Shown: positions 1-11,870 of the stretch, one piece after another
How positions within the stretch are numbered: position 1 is the stretch's first letter
How the letters are laid out: each line of letters begins with the position of its first letter
Source of the DNA: Anastrepha obliqua
Lineage: Eukaryota > Arthropoda > Insecta > Diptera > Tephritidae
NCBI RefSeq assembly: GCF_027943255.1
Contig: NC_072893.1
Span: 31,890,001-31,954,000, forward strand
Length of the DNA stretch: 64,000 nucleotides
Direction of reading: 5' to 3'
Position numbers and translations under genes: made by a program
Notes under the pieces: generated by a model
The model's input: only the letters and a program-made list of their open reading frames with translations
The model's database searches: none
Told to the model about the DNA's origin: nothing

Positions 1-983
1 GCTGGTTGGTATTAACTGTATATGGAAGTACAATTGCACCAACGGTAAAGTTAACTCAAACCTTTGACTGTGAATAAATGTAGGTATGTATGTAATTCTA
101 TGTACGCACAGTTACTATTCAACACACACATTCTTACGTTATAGGCATGCATTTTCAGCATTTGATCATTCATTAGCTGCATTCAGTTAGACCTAATTTG
201 CATTTCCTATTAAAAGGGAACTATAAAATAAAATAGAAGGAAAAATGTTACTCTTATTAAACTTTAATTGTCATAACTACTGAGTTGGTGCAGATTCTGA
301 AAGCAACTGAAAGCAAGCCAACGTAATTTTCAGAAGCAATAAATATCAGCTGAACTGGAGTGGTCTACTTGCATATTTGATTTGATACTCGATAGCATAT
401 TAACTTCATACGTTAAAAATATTCCCTTTGCATACGAGAATTGACTGGAATTTTATATTCTATAAATTAAATGATTCATTCTCTTAAGTTTATAATTTTT
501 CAGATTTTCCTACACCAAAAATGTAATTTTTATAAAAAAGCTAATGCAGCAACCCTGCTCATCTCTATTATGTGATTTTAAGATAAACTGTCGACGCAAA
601 GCATAAAGTTCATTCTGTCTAAATTTTTACAAATGGATGCATTGGTTGAATTTGCCCAGAAATACTAAATGTTTTTCATGCCAGAGTTTCACTGGAGTCA
701 TTCACTTATCGAAATCTTATTCAGAGCAAATTGTTAAACGATTGGCGTGTTTCATTTAAACTCGAGCAAAATCACTTAACCGGCTATTGCGCCAATCAAA
801 AAGTATGACAATCGCGCCAACTACGAAGTGTCAATGTATTAAAAAATCGTTAGCCGCATATCTCTTACAGTAAAGAAAATATGCAATAAAATATTGATAG
901 AAGGGAAATTAAAGGAGAAATCACCCTTTTCCCAAAATCTGTAAAAAGTAGACTTTATCAAAAAACTTCAAAAAATTTGATAT
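1..983. other. AT-rich spacer, no gene seen
   Basis: No reading frame with recognisable domains, no tRNA and no clear element ends were seen. The stretch is AT-rich unique-looking DNA that runs into the tandem array downstream. Confidence 0.6.
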
Positions 984-2010
984 GTTAAAAAGTTTTGAAG
1001 ATATTTGAGTTTAAAAAACTTTGACAAACATTGAATAAAATTTCAATTTTTTTCAAAATATTTTCAATTAGCTTCTAAAAACTAGTTTTCAGAAAAATTC
1101 TCACAACATTAAAAATTAAAAATAAAATGAAAGGTTAAAAAGTTTTGAAGATATTTCAATCTAAAAATTTCTAAATAAATTTCGAAATTATAAATTTTTT
1201 TCAAAATATTTTCAGTTTGCTTCTAAATAAAAACTAATTTTCAGAAAAATTTTTGGCAGAATTAAAAAAGAGCTTGAAGAATTTCGATTTAAATCTCGAA
1301 ATGAAACATTTTTTTTAATTTGCTTTTAAAAACTAATTTTCACAAAAATTTGTAACAACTTTAAAAATTAAAACAAAAATTAAATGTTAAAAAGTTTTGA
1401 AGATATTTCAATCTAAAATCTCGAATTTTTTTTTAATTTTTTTCAAACTTTTCTCAATTAGCTTCTAAAAATTAAATTTCAGAAAAATTGATGACAACAT
1501 TAAAAATTAAAAAACTATATGAAATGATAAAAAGTTTGGAAGATATTTCAATTTAAAAAAACTCTGTCCCAAAATTTCTAACATTCAATAAATCTCGATA
1601 TAATTAATTTTTTTTCAAAATTTTTTCAGTTTATTTCTAAAAACTAATTTTCAGAAAAATTTGTGACAACATTAAAAATTAAAAAAAATGAAATTTTAAA
1701 AAATTTTGAAGATATTTCAATCAAAAAAACTCTGTACTAAAATTACTAACTTGAGAAAATCTCGAAATTATCAATTTTTTTCAAAATTTTTTCAATTTGC
1801 TTCTAAAAACAAATTTTCCAAAAAATTTGAAACAACATTAAAAATTAAAAAAATATATAAAATGTTAAGAAGTATTTCGATTTAAAAAACTCTACACCAA
1901 AATTTCTAACATTGAATAAATCTCGAATTTTCTTTCAATTTTTTTCAACATTTTTTCAATTTTCTTCTGAAAACCAATTTTCGGAAAAATTTATGACAAT
2001 ATCTGAAATA
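984..2010. repeat. Degenerate AT-rich tandem array, ~125-170 bp unit
   Basis: The phrase GTTAAAAAGTTTTGAAGATA recurs near 984, 1134, 1385, 1525, 1695 and 1864, with a decayed copy near 1262. Each copy is followed by a tract rich in TTTTTTCAAAATATTTTCA and then a GCTTCTAAAAACTA-like segment. About seven units are visible; length varies because of insertions and deletions in homopolymers. This is an old satellite or minisatellite with no coding potential. Confidence 0.8.
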
Positions 2011-2039
2011 CTTGTATCACTTGACATGGAATCACTCGT

Positions 2040-3710
2040 TGCTCTTTGGCTTTTGAATTTCCGACTTTGATAATTGATTTGGGATCTTTACTAATTTATT
2101 TTTAAATATTTTATCTTGGATCTTTGATGCTTTACTTTTGATCTTTGATTTTTTATCTCTGATCTTTGATCTTCGTCATTTCATTATCTTTGATATTTGA
2201 TTTTTGAACTTTGTTCTTTGATCTTTGCTATTTGGTCTTTGATTTTCTTTCTTTGATCTTTGATTTTCCTTTTTTGAGTTTTGATCCTTTATTTTTGATC
2301 TTTGAACTTTGATCTTCGGATTTTGATCTTTGGTTTTTTTATCTTTGTTTTTCGATCTTTGATTTTTTACTTTTGTTCTGTGGTCTTTGACTTTTGTTTC
2401 TGGGTATCGGATGTCTGGTTTTTGATCCTTGATGTTTGATTTTTGATCTATGATTTATGATTCTTGCTCTATAACTTTTGTTCTCTGGTTTCGACTTTTG
2501 AAATTGGATGTCTGTTTTTTATCTTTGATCTTTGTTTTTCGATCTTCGATCATAGATCTTTGATTTTTAATCTTTGAGTTTTGAATTTTGTTCTGTGGTC
2601 TTTGACTTTTGTTTCTTCGTATTAGATGACTGGTTTTTGATCTTTGATTTTTGGTCTTTGATTTTTGATCTTTGATTTATGATTCTTGCTTTTAATTTTT
2701 GTTCTGTGATCTTCGGTTGTTGGTTTTTGGTATTGGATATCTGTTTTTTTATCTTTGATCTTTTGTTTTGATTTTTGTTTTTCGACTTCTGAACTTTGAT
2801 CTTTTATCTTTTATCATTTATTTTTGATCTTTGTTCTTTGATCTATGGTATTTGGTCACTGATTTTAGATCTTTGACATCTACTCTTAGATTTTAAATAT
2901 TTTATGTTTTATGTTTTAGCTTTGATCTTTGATTTTTGATGTCTAATCTTTGATCTTTATTATTTCATCTTTGCTCTTTGATAATTGATTTTTGATCTCT
3001 GAACTCTGCTCATTGATCTTTCAAATTTGATATTTAATCTTTGATATTTCATCTCTGATTTATGATCTTTGATGTTTACTCCTTGATCTTTGATTAATAA
3101 TCTTTCATTTTTATTTGTTAATTTTTTATTTTTGATGATTGATATTTCATCTTTGATCTCTATTCATTAATCTTTCATATTTGATATTTGGTGTTTGATT
3201 TTTGATTTCTGATTTTTTATATTTGATCTTTGATCTCAGGTCTTTGATATTATATATAATATTTTTGATATTTTTAATTTATATATTTTACCTTCTTATT
3301 TTATTTATGTTTTTGTTCTGTGATCATTGACTTTTGATTTTTGGTACTGGATGTCTGACTTAGCATCATTGATTTTTGAGCTCTCATCGCTTCTCTTTGA
3401 TATTGGACCTGTGGTTTTTAATGTTTAATGATTGTACTTGACCCTTGAACTAAAATACTTCATAGCTCATCTTGAACCTATAACTTCAATTTTGAATCTC
3501 TTACCCAAGATCCATGGCGTTTAGATCTGGCAAATATTAATACCGACCTTTTACATATAGTTTTATTACACTTATATACTTTTTAGTGTCATATGACCTT
3601 GGATTTAGAAACGCTCGACTTTGTTTTACAGAATTTTACACTACACCTTTGATCTTTGATCTTTGACTTTGTAATAAAAACCTATAACTTTGATAAATTT
3701 CTATTGAACT
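2040..3710. repeat. Degenerate heptamer repeat (TTTGATC/TTTGATT)n
   Basis: About 1.7 kb is dominated by imperfect 7-bp units of the form TTTGATC or TTTGATT, with variants such as CTTTGAT and TTTTGAT. The phase slips often and homogeneity falls toward the 3' side. No element ends or reading frames are present. It is best described as an expanded and decayed simple-sequence array. Confidence 0.8.
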
Positions 3711-4589
3711 TTGATTTTTTCGTATTTTAGTACCACAATAAAAATAAATAGTTGCACTACTTAGTAAATAATGACTACTCTATTTTAATTCGTATTTAAG
3801 TGAATATGCTTACGAGCATAAACACACACACACGCGTACTTTAGTGTGCATAAGAAAATGTTTGCACTTAAGCTGAAAGGTATTTGTGTTTGGCCCAGAA
3901 GTAAGGAAGCCATATGCGAGCGTATCGATGGCAAACTGAACTGGTTTGTTAACACATATACAAATAACTTAATACACTTAGATATACATATGTTAAGTAC
4001 CTATATACACCTACTAGCAAGTACATGTGCAAATACAAAGCCACTTACTCGCCTGCGAATGCTTTCCGTCTTTACTACTCCAGCCATAGGACGGCATACC
4101 TACTTGCATATATAGTAAGTCATACGTCATTGTGTATGTACACCTACTCTAAGCACTTACAGATATCTTACGGTTAGTCTAATCTTTTATAGATACATAA
4201 GCGTAATTAATTTTTCAACACTTTTACTAACACAGACGTTTTTGCGTTTAATAAGCTTTGAAAAATTGTCATTTATTTGCTGTCTGTCGCTGCGGTAAAA
4301 TAAAATTCATTTGTAAAACCAAACAAAAACAGTTATACTGTAAATAATACCTCGTAACACTTGACAAATATATGTATGAGTTTACTTGTGGTCATATGCT
4401 GGTATTGACTGGTGTGACTAAATTTATCCAGTGCAATAATTATTGATGGTACTTAAGTGGTTGGGTGTGCAGACTTTGTCTTTGAGGTTTGCCACTTATT
4501 GCATAATAGCTAATTTAAAAGATAGGATAGAATAGAGACAGAGACAGAGTTAGCTAGTTCGAAGGGAATTATCCAGACTCCTTCGCAAA
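3711..4589. other. Unique-looking spacer
   Basis: AT-rich sequence with short CA/TG and CACACA tracts and no recognised element. The 89-residue frame at 3846-4115 has no domain signature and is judged a chance frame. Confidence 0.5.
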
Positions 4590-4920
4590 TCTGAAAATAT
4601 CATCCAGTTTGAGAGAATGAATATTATTCATGTCATTATTTTCATGGCATTGGAACCCAAAATGCATAGCTTTGTTCAAGCAAAGGCAGGACACTCGCAA
4701 AGAAAATAATCAGTGCTATTCGCCTTCTCTAAGCAAGACAGGCAAATCGGGTCTTCACTGACTCTAAGGGTCATATGCTGTCCCCATTGATTGTGTCCTC
4801 TAACAATACCGACCATCAACCAAACGTTTTTTCTTCCAAGTTTTAGAAGAAAGTTCAACAGTTTCCTATTCGGGCCTGTCACAAAACACTTTGCAGTTCT
4901 GCAGCGTTCTGGACCATCGC
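4590..4920 (-). mobile_element. LINE fragment, C-terminal zinc-knuckle end
   Basis: The minus-strand frame ends with a cysteine/histidine-type cluster (CLSCLEK...YFLCECPAFA) preceded by a hydrophobic GRKNVWLMVGIVRGHNQW segment. This layout follows the RNase H domain in I/R1/LOA-type non-LTR retrotransposons. Downstream residues resembling VFG...LKLDDIFRF continue past a stop. It is related in layout to the fragment at 48250-49620. Only the extreme 3' part is present, as expected for a 5'-truncated LINE copy that has since decayed. Confidence 0.7.
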
Positions 4921-5040
4921 TCTACATGTAAATGGCATACATAATCGCTCATCCAATTCATGATTCCTGTAGCTCGAGTATCAGTTTAGAATAAGAGAAA
5001 ACCCACGCACACTTTCGGAAAATTTACTATGCCTGTACAT

Positions 5041-5479
5041 TAAGCCGGGTCGATTTGTGGGGAGGCAAAAAAATCGCCCATTGCTCTGTGAAAATCATTT
5101 CCTGGGGATCAAAGTAAGAAACTTTGCCGAAGGAACCATACCTCTAAAACGAATTCTGATGTCCCCCAATTTGGGTCGAACTTTTTAGTTTCTTTTCTCA
5201 TGTAAAGGCCAAAAATGGTGATATTTTGAAATGATTGTATGGGGGGGGGTGTCACTGGCATGGGTGGATCGGCCGTCCAAAGTTAGTGGGGGTCGGTCAT
5301 ACATTTGGACTCGATTGGAGCACTCTAAATGGGTAAAAGTGAGATTTTTCGTTCGACCCAAATTGGGGGACATGAGAATTCGTTTTAGAGGTATGGTTCC
5401 TTCGGCAAAGTTTCTTATTTTGATCCCTAGAATACGATTTTCACAGAGCAATGAGCGATTTTTTAATCGACCCGCCCTA
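5041..5479. mobile_element. hAT-type foldback MITE with 8-bp target duplication
   Basis: Left arm (5041 to ~5185) and right arm (~5335-5479) are inverted copies around a ~150 bp loop. The left end TAAGCCGGGTCGATT and the reverse complement of the right end, TAGGGCGGGTCGATT, differ at two of 15 positions. The element is flanked by an exact 8-bp direct repeat CTGTACAT (5033-5040 and 5480-5487). Eight-bp duplications with TAGGG-type ends are typical of hAT elements. There is no transposase, so it is non-autonomous. The overlapping frames on both strands arise from the arms and are not genes. The loop carries a run of nine or ten G. Confidence 0.82.
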
Positions 5480-6189
5480 CTGTACATATTTCTATATTTT
5501 CCATTTTTCTACCAGCTTAGACGTCACCCATGCCATGTCATTTCACTTCATTTCGCCTTCTGTCACTTGACATTCCTGCATTTACGTTTCTAACGATACA
5601 ACGAACAAGTAACTCAGGCTGTTGCTGCCGCAAAAATATATACCACTATGTTAGCTGCCGTCAATAAGTCAGCGTACCAGAAGTGTTTTTAAAGCAAAAC
5701 AAAACAAAAAAAGAGTGGGCTTCGAAAAGATATCGCGGAAGACAAATTTACGCATCACTTGTTGTGAAATTGGATACTCGTCGCTGTCGAAGATGGCAAT
5801 TGATAGGCCAGCCAAGGCTGTTGCTGCCATGGCTGAATTGACGCCAGTCGCTGCAATGCAACTAATACAAAGCAACACAATTGTTTCAGCGCGAATCGGT
5901 GAATGTGTAATTGATTGTTGAAATGAGGTAATTGAAAGTGGCCGATTGGGTGCAAGAGGAAATTCAATTGAGCTTCAGTTGTTGCAATTTTCAGGTGATG
6001 GAAGAGACTCGATTTTGAGGAAAAATGGCGTAGATTTTTAATTGTTTTTTTTAGCTCTGAGATTTGAATTATTACATACAAACTAACAAATATATCTAAA
6101 ATTAACGCTTCATAAAAGATAATGGACATTAAAGATCTTTTATGTCGAAATGTCGAATTTAAGCTCACCATAGCTTCGACTTAACCATC

Positions 6190-7215
6190 TTCCGATGCTT
6201 GGGATTAGCGTTAGATCCACCTTAGGCTTATCGAGTTTTCCGCAACGCTCCTGCCATTTCTATAAGAATGCTAAACCGGTTGATAATGCATCCAGATATT
6301 TTATCTCACGTGACGATTTAGCTTCAGGTATGCTAAGGCTGGCACTGAGAAGAAAGGGAGTTCCCGCTAAGGTAATCCGCCTCATAAAGGCCCTTACGAG
6401 TACTCCAAACTGGCGTTGCTTCATAATGACAACATCAGCGCGACTCTATCGCCACTTCTCTACGCTGATCCTGCACAAAAACGGCATCGTATAGAGTTTC
6501 ACCAGACTTCTTGAGGAGCTGGACTTCTGACATGGAAGCGAAGGCGGACAAACTAGTCGCGCTGGCACGCACTATCGGACTGGAGGTCAACATCGCCGAG
6601 ACAAAGACAATAACGCAAGGCAGATATTGGTTGAGGGATGCCCGGTGGAATTCATTGAAAGCTTCTGCTACCTCGGCTGCATCATCACGGCAGATGATGG
6701 AGCAGATGAAGATATCAACTGCAGGCTAAACAAAGCTAGGGCAGCATACGGGCGAATGCATACTGCAGGGAGGAGTTCGCAAATCTCCAGGCGCAATAAA
6801 CTCCGAATATTCGAATATTTCGTATTGTTGTACGGAAGCAAAACATGGCTGGTCTCTAACACCATCACACAGAGGCTACAATCCTTCATCAACAAATGCA
6901 GAATATTCTAGCCAAACACCATCAGTAGCGACGAACTGGGGAGATTAATGAACGAGGAAGCCATCCCCAGGCAAATCAGACGCAGAAAGTGGCGATGGAT
7001 AGGTTTCACATTGAGAAAACTGGACTGGAACCCGTAAAGGAGCAGAGGTCGCGGTTGGCCAAAAAACACTTGGAGAAGGTCGATGCTGCGCGAATTAGCA
7101 GATGCCGACATCTCATGGGACAGTGCAAAAACAACAGCATGGAAACACCGTGTACGATGGCAGAGTCTTGCCGAGGCCCTATGCTGCCGAGAGGAGTGAA
7201 CAAGGAAAAAAAAAT
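6190..7215 (+). mobile_element. RTE-like LINE fragment (RT and C-terminal part, no RNase H)
   Basis: Broken frames read in order LRLALRRKGVPAKVIRLIKA (palm helix), AKADKLVALARTIGLEVNIA, FCYLGCIITADDGADEDI and LLYGSKTWLVSN, then RRRKWRWIGFTLRKLDWNP and an RGRPKNTWRR-type basic segment. This order fits a reverse transcriptase C-terminal half of an LINE lacking RNase H, of RTE-like type. The catalytic YADD region is missing between ~6490 and 6520. The 3' end is a GAGAGGAGTGAACAAGGA tail with an A run near 7185-7212, shared with fragments near 22.4, 51.2 and 61.4 kb. Several frameshifts make it a dead copy. Clade assignment is tentative. Confidence 0.75.
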
Positions 7216-8599
7216 GCCAAGGCTGAAAGAGGCAATCTCTGGTTTGTAATGGGTACTTATCATTCAGCTTATATAAGTATGTGTGTATGTGTGTAAGTAG
7301 TTAATTGTTATGCTACTATGAAAAATCACCAGACTTTCCATTATTTATGCCAATTATGTATGTGCATGTTTCCCTATTTATATTTACATACGTTTGAAAT
7401 ATATTTACAAGTAAACAAAATTGTTATGTCACGTCGGCGCTCTTCTGAAATGATGACTTGCATCAATTTAGTAAAAAGTAGTTAATCATTGTATTATATT
7501 TGGGTTCGCCACACCTCGGACATTCCACACAGCTTCCTGCTAGTCCGACAAATCATTAAAGGCATTTTTTTTCTCCACTTCCTTCACTCCACCTGCTGCC
7601 GGTAGTTACTGACTATAAAATTTAACAAATGATTACCTATGGCCCCACATCAAATGCAAATATATGTACGTACTAACATGCGTCTATGTGTGTATGTAAG
7701 TAAGTATTGGTGCAGGTAAACATTTTCGTCAATCCATCAGTTTGATTAACGGAAATGAAAACCGCATTGGTGATATTTTAATTTTGTGTTTGGCATGCTT
7801 GTGAGCAATTAAATCCGCTTGCGAGTACGAGTGAAATTTGATGGAAAAGGTTTTTGTAATTTTCAAAATGAAAACTAATTTTATTACACAAAAATTAACA
7901 AAAGCAATATAATATAATGGCAGGCATACCACAGTGCGCGGTTTTCTTGCAGATTGGCAACACTTTATTGCACTAATTTTCATATCTCAAATTTTTCGTA
8001 TATTTCCAGTTTTTTTTTGTATTATTGTTGTTAGTGTTGGCAAACAATAAAAAGAAATGGCAAATAGCAAAGGTGTCAGTCAGTGCCACTGTCATTGTGG
8101 CTAACAGCACAGACAATTGTTTATATGCATGTGTATGTGTGTGTGTGTAATGCAAAGTAATCATTACTTTTAAGAAATGCTTTAAGTTCGCGTAGCTACA
8201 TTTTGATTTTTTACTACATAGCGTCTCAAGGTGCGTCACGCTATGTCATGCCACGCCACATATCGCAGCTACCACTGCACTCGACACGCTTTAGACAGTG
8301 AAAGCTTCAATTTAATTAGCGTATGCATGCCAACTAAGTAAATGAATGACTACAAAATTATAATAATGAGAAGCGATATTATTGAATGAAAAATCTCATG
8401 CGATATAACTCATGTCGCTATGGATATTTACATATGTACATACGTACATATGGGTATGAATGCATTCCATTTACGGGCGTGCGGACCTAGAAAAAAAATG
8501 GCTTCAATAAACTGCATTTTCTTTGGTAGAAAGTGGAGCCATGAATGGGACGCCAGTGCGGGCAGCGCTAACTAAGCTTCAGCGCTAACTGAGCTTCAG
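7216..8599. other. Spacer with microsatellite tracts
   Basis: No recognisable element or gene. Short TGTGTG tracts occur near 7275 and 8135. The minus-strand frames at 7729-8239 lack domains. Confidence 0.5.
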
Positions 8600-8967
8600 C
8601 GCTTAGCATGCGTGTGCATCACGGGAACCATGCGGGCCTGTGCTACAGCTGTGATGGAAATGATGCTCGAACTTGCACCCCTTCTTATAGTCATTCAGCA
8701 ATCAGCCAAGTGTACCCTCCTGAATATTACCAGCAAAGGCTTCGGGAGAGGAAAAGTGATGCCATCTAAAAGCATGGAAGGGCTAAAGCTGCAGCTCCCA
8801 CTCACCCAGCTACCCAGAGGTGATATCACTAAGGTGATCAAATTCGAAAAGAAGTTACGAATTGAACTGAACAATAAGTTGAACTGAAGTAGACCTGCAT
8901 TTGCAAAGAAACTCCAACAGTGTACCCTGCACTGGTACACAGATGGTTCAAAGACCCCAGAATACAT
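8600..8967 (+). mobile_element. RNase H-bearing LINE (element A), 5' piece of a nested pair
   Basis: The frame 8612-8887 covers the linker between reverse transcriptase and RNase H. It is followed, after a stop and frame change, by the RNase H start motif WYTDGSKT (about 8934-8957). The element is interrupted at 8967 by an opposite-strand LINE and resumes at 9488. The sequence CCCAGAATACAT (8956-8967) before the break and CCCAGAAGACAT (9488-9499) after it form a 12-bp target duplication with one mismatch, which proves the two halves were once joined. Confidence 0.8.
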
Positions 8968-9487
8968 CTTCTTCTTCTTAATTGGCGCGATAACCGCTTA
9001 CGCGATTTTGGCCGCGTTTAACAAAGCGCGCCAGTCGTTTCTTTCTCGTGCTAACCGGCGCCAATTGGACACACCTAGTGAAGCCAAGTCCTTCTCCACC
9101 TGATCTTTCCAACGCAGAGGAGGCCTTCCTCTTCCTCTACTACCACCAGCTGGTACCGCATCGAATACTTTCAGAGTCGGTGCGTTTGTATCCATTCGGA
9201 CGCCATGACCCAGCCAACGTAGCCGCTGGATCTTTATTCGCTACGCTAAGTCTATGTCGTCGTAAAGCTCATACAGCTCATCGTTCCATCGCCTGCGATA
9301 TTCGCCGCTGCCAACATGTAAAGGTCCAAAAATCTTGCGCAGAATCTTTCTCTCAAACACTCCAAGCGTCGCTTCATCGGATTTTGTCATCGTCCAAGCT
9401 TTTGCGCCATACGTTAGGATGAGAGTCTTGTCGAGTGTTAGTTTTGTTCGTCGAAAGAGGACTTTACTGCTCAGTTGCCTACTTAAT
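8968..9487 (-). mobile_element. LINE insertion (element B, RTE-like, GAA-type tail) inside element A
   Basis: On the minus strand the C-terminal frame reads VFDAVPAGGSRGRGRPPLRW and then QVEKDLASLGVSNWRRLARE, a basic C-terminus typical of LINEs without RNase H. The 3' end at 8968 is a short (GAA)n-like tail following TAAG, and the 5' end at 9487 is a truncation point. Target duplications of 12 bp flank it. Decayed relatives lie at 10478-10800, 35230-35500 and 43993-44077, the last with the same tail. It is younger than element A because it is inserted within it. Confidence 0.85.
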
Positions 9488-10055
9488 CCCAGAAGACATA
9501 GACGCCGGAATTTACGGCCGCAGAACCAAACGGTCTGTGCCGATGGGCAGTTTTCCAGGCATCTTCCAAGCGGATATGTATGCCATATCTAGAATCAGCG
9601 GATTGCCATTCTGAGTGACAGTTAGGCGGCACTCATGGCCCTATCGACCCGTGAGATCAAATCCTCACTGGTACTGAGTGTATCGAGAAACTTAATGTAC
9701 TAAGAATGCACAATTGCATCCGGCGAATTTGGGTCCCAGGACACAGGGGTATAACTGGGAGCGAAGTAGCGGACGCATTGGCGGGAGAAGATGCGGCCTC
9801 GCCCTTAATAGGACCCAGGCCCTTTCTTACCATGGACAACATACCATGCAAAGGGAAGCTCAGGAGTGAAGAGCTAGGGCTAAGGGAGGTGTGCTGGTAC
9901 CAAACAAGGGGGTTACGCCAGGCGAAATCCTTGCTGGATGGGTACAATCAAAAGAGGTCAAAGAGTCATCTGCGCATCATCGGGATTTGGCCTACGGACC
10001 TTTGCCGTTTCTGTGACCAATCATAGGAGACTCCAATGTACCTTCATAAAGTCGT
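9488..10055 (+). mobile_element. Element A continued: RNase H and C-terminal domain
   Basis: Reading resumes with DAGIYGRRTKRSVPMGSFPG and then FQADMYAI, the middle of an RNase H domain. The C-terminal RNase H motif RRIWVPGHRGITGSEVADAL follows at about 9715-9780. A cysteine motif LCRFCDQS near 9999-10025 marks the start of the zinc-knuckle region, which is cut short by a stop. Catalytic H and D of the RNase H are visible, but stops and frame changes disable it. RNase H presence points to an I/R1/LOA-type LINE. A T-run follows at ~10066. Confidence 0.8.
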
Positions 10056-10477
10056 GCTTTTAAGCATTTTTTTTTTTTTTTTGTGTGTTTTGGAGATGCG
10101 GTGGTCTAAAATGTCTAATGCATCATCAAAGCTGCCGTCGCAGCAATGGTATGTCCGGAGAGTAACAAACTTCCCCACGTTTGGAACCGTCGCTCTCCCT
10201 GGAACCACTTTTGCTTTACTTTAGAGTAGCGTTCCATCTTGCTCGTTACAAGGTCTATGCTTGTGTGCCTGCGTCCAGGTCCCGATTTTTCATCCAAAGA
10301 ATTTTTCCCGCGAAACCACTGATGATTTCCTACGTTTCCCCGCTGCTTAGCATCTCGTCGATTACATTTTCAGTAGTGGTTATGTGACCGACTGCATTTT
10401 CCAGAGAGAGATGTGGCTTACGCAAGACGTTCCTGCCGCTATTTGTACGAACTTGACTATAACTTCAAGCAATGCGC
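10056..10477. other. Unassigned repeat-like stretch
   Basis: After a 15-17 bp T run the sequence has higher GC than the flanks and a basic minus-strand frame (10115-10297). That could be an eroded LINE linker, but no diagnostic motif is visible. Confidence 0.35.
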
Positions 10478-10810
10478 GCTTATAATTTCTTAACAAAGCG
10501 CGCCAATCATGCTAACCGGCGTCAGTTGGGTACATCAAGTCAATTCAACTCTTTCTCCATCTGATATTTTTTCCTCTGCTACCAGTTACAGCTGATACCA
10601 CTTCGAATACTTTCAGATTCATTCAAACGTGATCCAGCCAGCGGAGTCTTTGGAACTTTATTCACTGCGCTATGTCGTCGTAAACCTCATAGAGCTCATT
10701 GCTCCATCTTCTACCGTCACCAACGTGCAAAGGTCTAAAACTCTTCTACAGAATTTTTCGCTCAAACACTTCATGGGACTCCTCAGCATACAATAGAACT
10801 TTACTACACA
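10478..10810 (-). mobile_element. Decayed copy of LINE element B
   Basis: The plus-strand text matches the 8968-9487 insertion in order: ACAAAGCGCGCCA, GCTAACCGGCG, CAGCTG, ACTTTCAGA, CGTGATCCAGCCA, CTATGTCGTCGTAAA and TTGCTCCATC. Many substitutions and short deletions are present. The GAA tail is absent and the copy is far older than the nested insertion upstream. Confidence 0.75.
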
Positions 10811-11041
10811 ATCACCTACTTGAAACCGATATCAGAGCTATGCTCTAATGTAATTTTTTTCTTATACTTTTATATCGAATCTGAATCTGCTAGATCGATG
10901 TCGAAGAAAATCGATCCGTACAAACTGACCCGCCTTGGTGTAGGTACTTCCAGAGACTAAAGTAGGCTTCGGTTTAGTAGTAGCATATAATAAGCAGCAG
11001 TTACAGGTAGTACAATGGAATATACGCGTATGTAGGAGCGC

Positions 11042-11290
11042 AGTAATTGGTAAGTAGGGAGGTAGGTGAAATGGTTGAAGTGCCAGTCAGGCACTCCTCA
11101 AGCGGCACTGAAGTGCCGTCTTGATACCATTATGAGACGTCCAACTGTTGATATAATGGAGAAGATTGATGGGATTTCGGTTAGCGCATTGCCCAAGAAT
11201 TGGTACTCGAAGGCAACGTTTCACAGAAGCAATCAAAGAAGCATTCAAATCAATTTTAATCACTTTCTGGAAACACTAGCCATTCAATAG
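11042..11290 (-). mobile_element. LINE 3' end (ACCTACC-tail family)
   Basis: On the minus strand a short C-terminal segment (QFLGNALTEIPSIFSIISTV) leads into ATAATGGTATCAAGACGGCA and a GAGGAGTGCCTGACTGGCAC tail ending in ACCTACCTCC. The same tail recurs at 15330-15455 (plus) and 18830-18920 (minus). Three copies with the same order support a shared LINE 3' untranslated region. Confidence 0.65.
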
Positions 11291-11419
11291 CCACGTACGT
11301 ACATCTTTCGGATGCCGGTAAAAATGAATATGGCTGTAATTCCTTGGGGTAGATCGAAGTTTTTACTCACCTGCTTTTGAGGCTCTAAAAATATTTATCA
11401 AGTTCTTCCGAAGAAGATA

Positions 11420-11870
11420 GGTAGGTAGATCTGGTGGCTGCCAATATGACACACTTAGGCCTGACGTAGATCCGTCGTGATAATACTAGAACTTCTTCTT
11501 TATGGGATCCCTTTTAAATCATCTAAACCCAGCTGTGGCTTTTAAAAACGAGCTTAACGTAGGTAGTTTAAGATGCGCTATGTCCACTGCAGCTGTAAAA
11601 AATGCACTACTAAGCGTATGAAGTCTTCATCTAGCTCATACTTCACACTCATACAGGAGGTGTGTAATACTTTCCTCTTTTTCTGTTTTATAGCAACTTC
11701 CACACTAATCGTAGTATGGAACTCCCAGCCTTCCTACAAGTGACAACGGGCATGGGCATCAACGCTTGATCCTGTTGAATGGTTTGGATTGTACCTTTTC
11801 TGTGAAGTTCATCTGCTATACAGTTTTCTGCTGTTTTTGACAAGTGCGTTTTGGACTCCAGCGCTTTTAT
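11420..11870 (-). mobile_element. RNase H LINE, 3' half (split by MITE)
   Basis: Minus-strand reading gives VIKALESKTHLS, then NCIADELHRKGTIQTIQQDQ and MPMPVVTCR, matching the RNase H C-terminus and linker of the LINE at 45040-46140. The 3' tail has the GGCCTAAGTGTGTC sequence and ends in ACCTACCTATC. The first half of the same copy lies at 12573-13150, beyond a ~700 bp insertion. Frameshifts are frequent. Confidence 0.75.

Noticed and set aside
5185..5593. Overlapping frames on both strands with shared peptides
   Set aside because: They arise from the inverted arms of the foldback MITE, not from genes.
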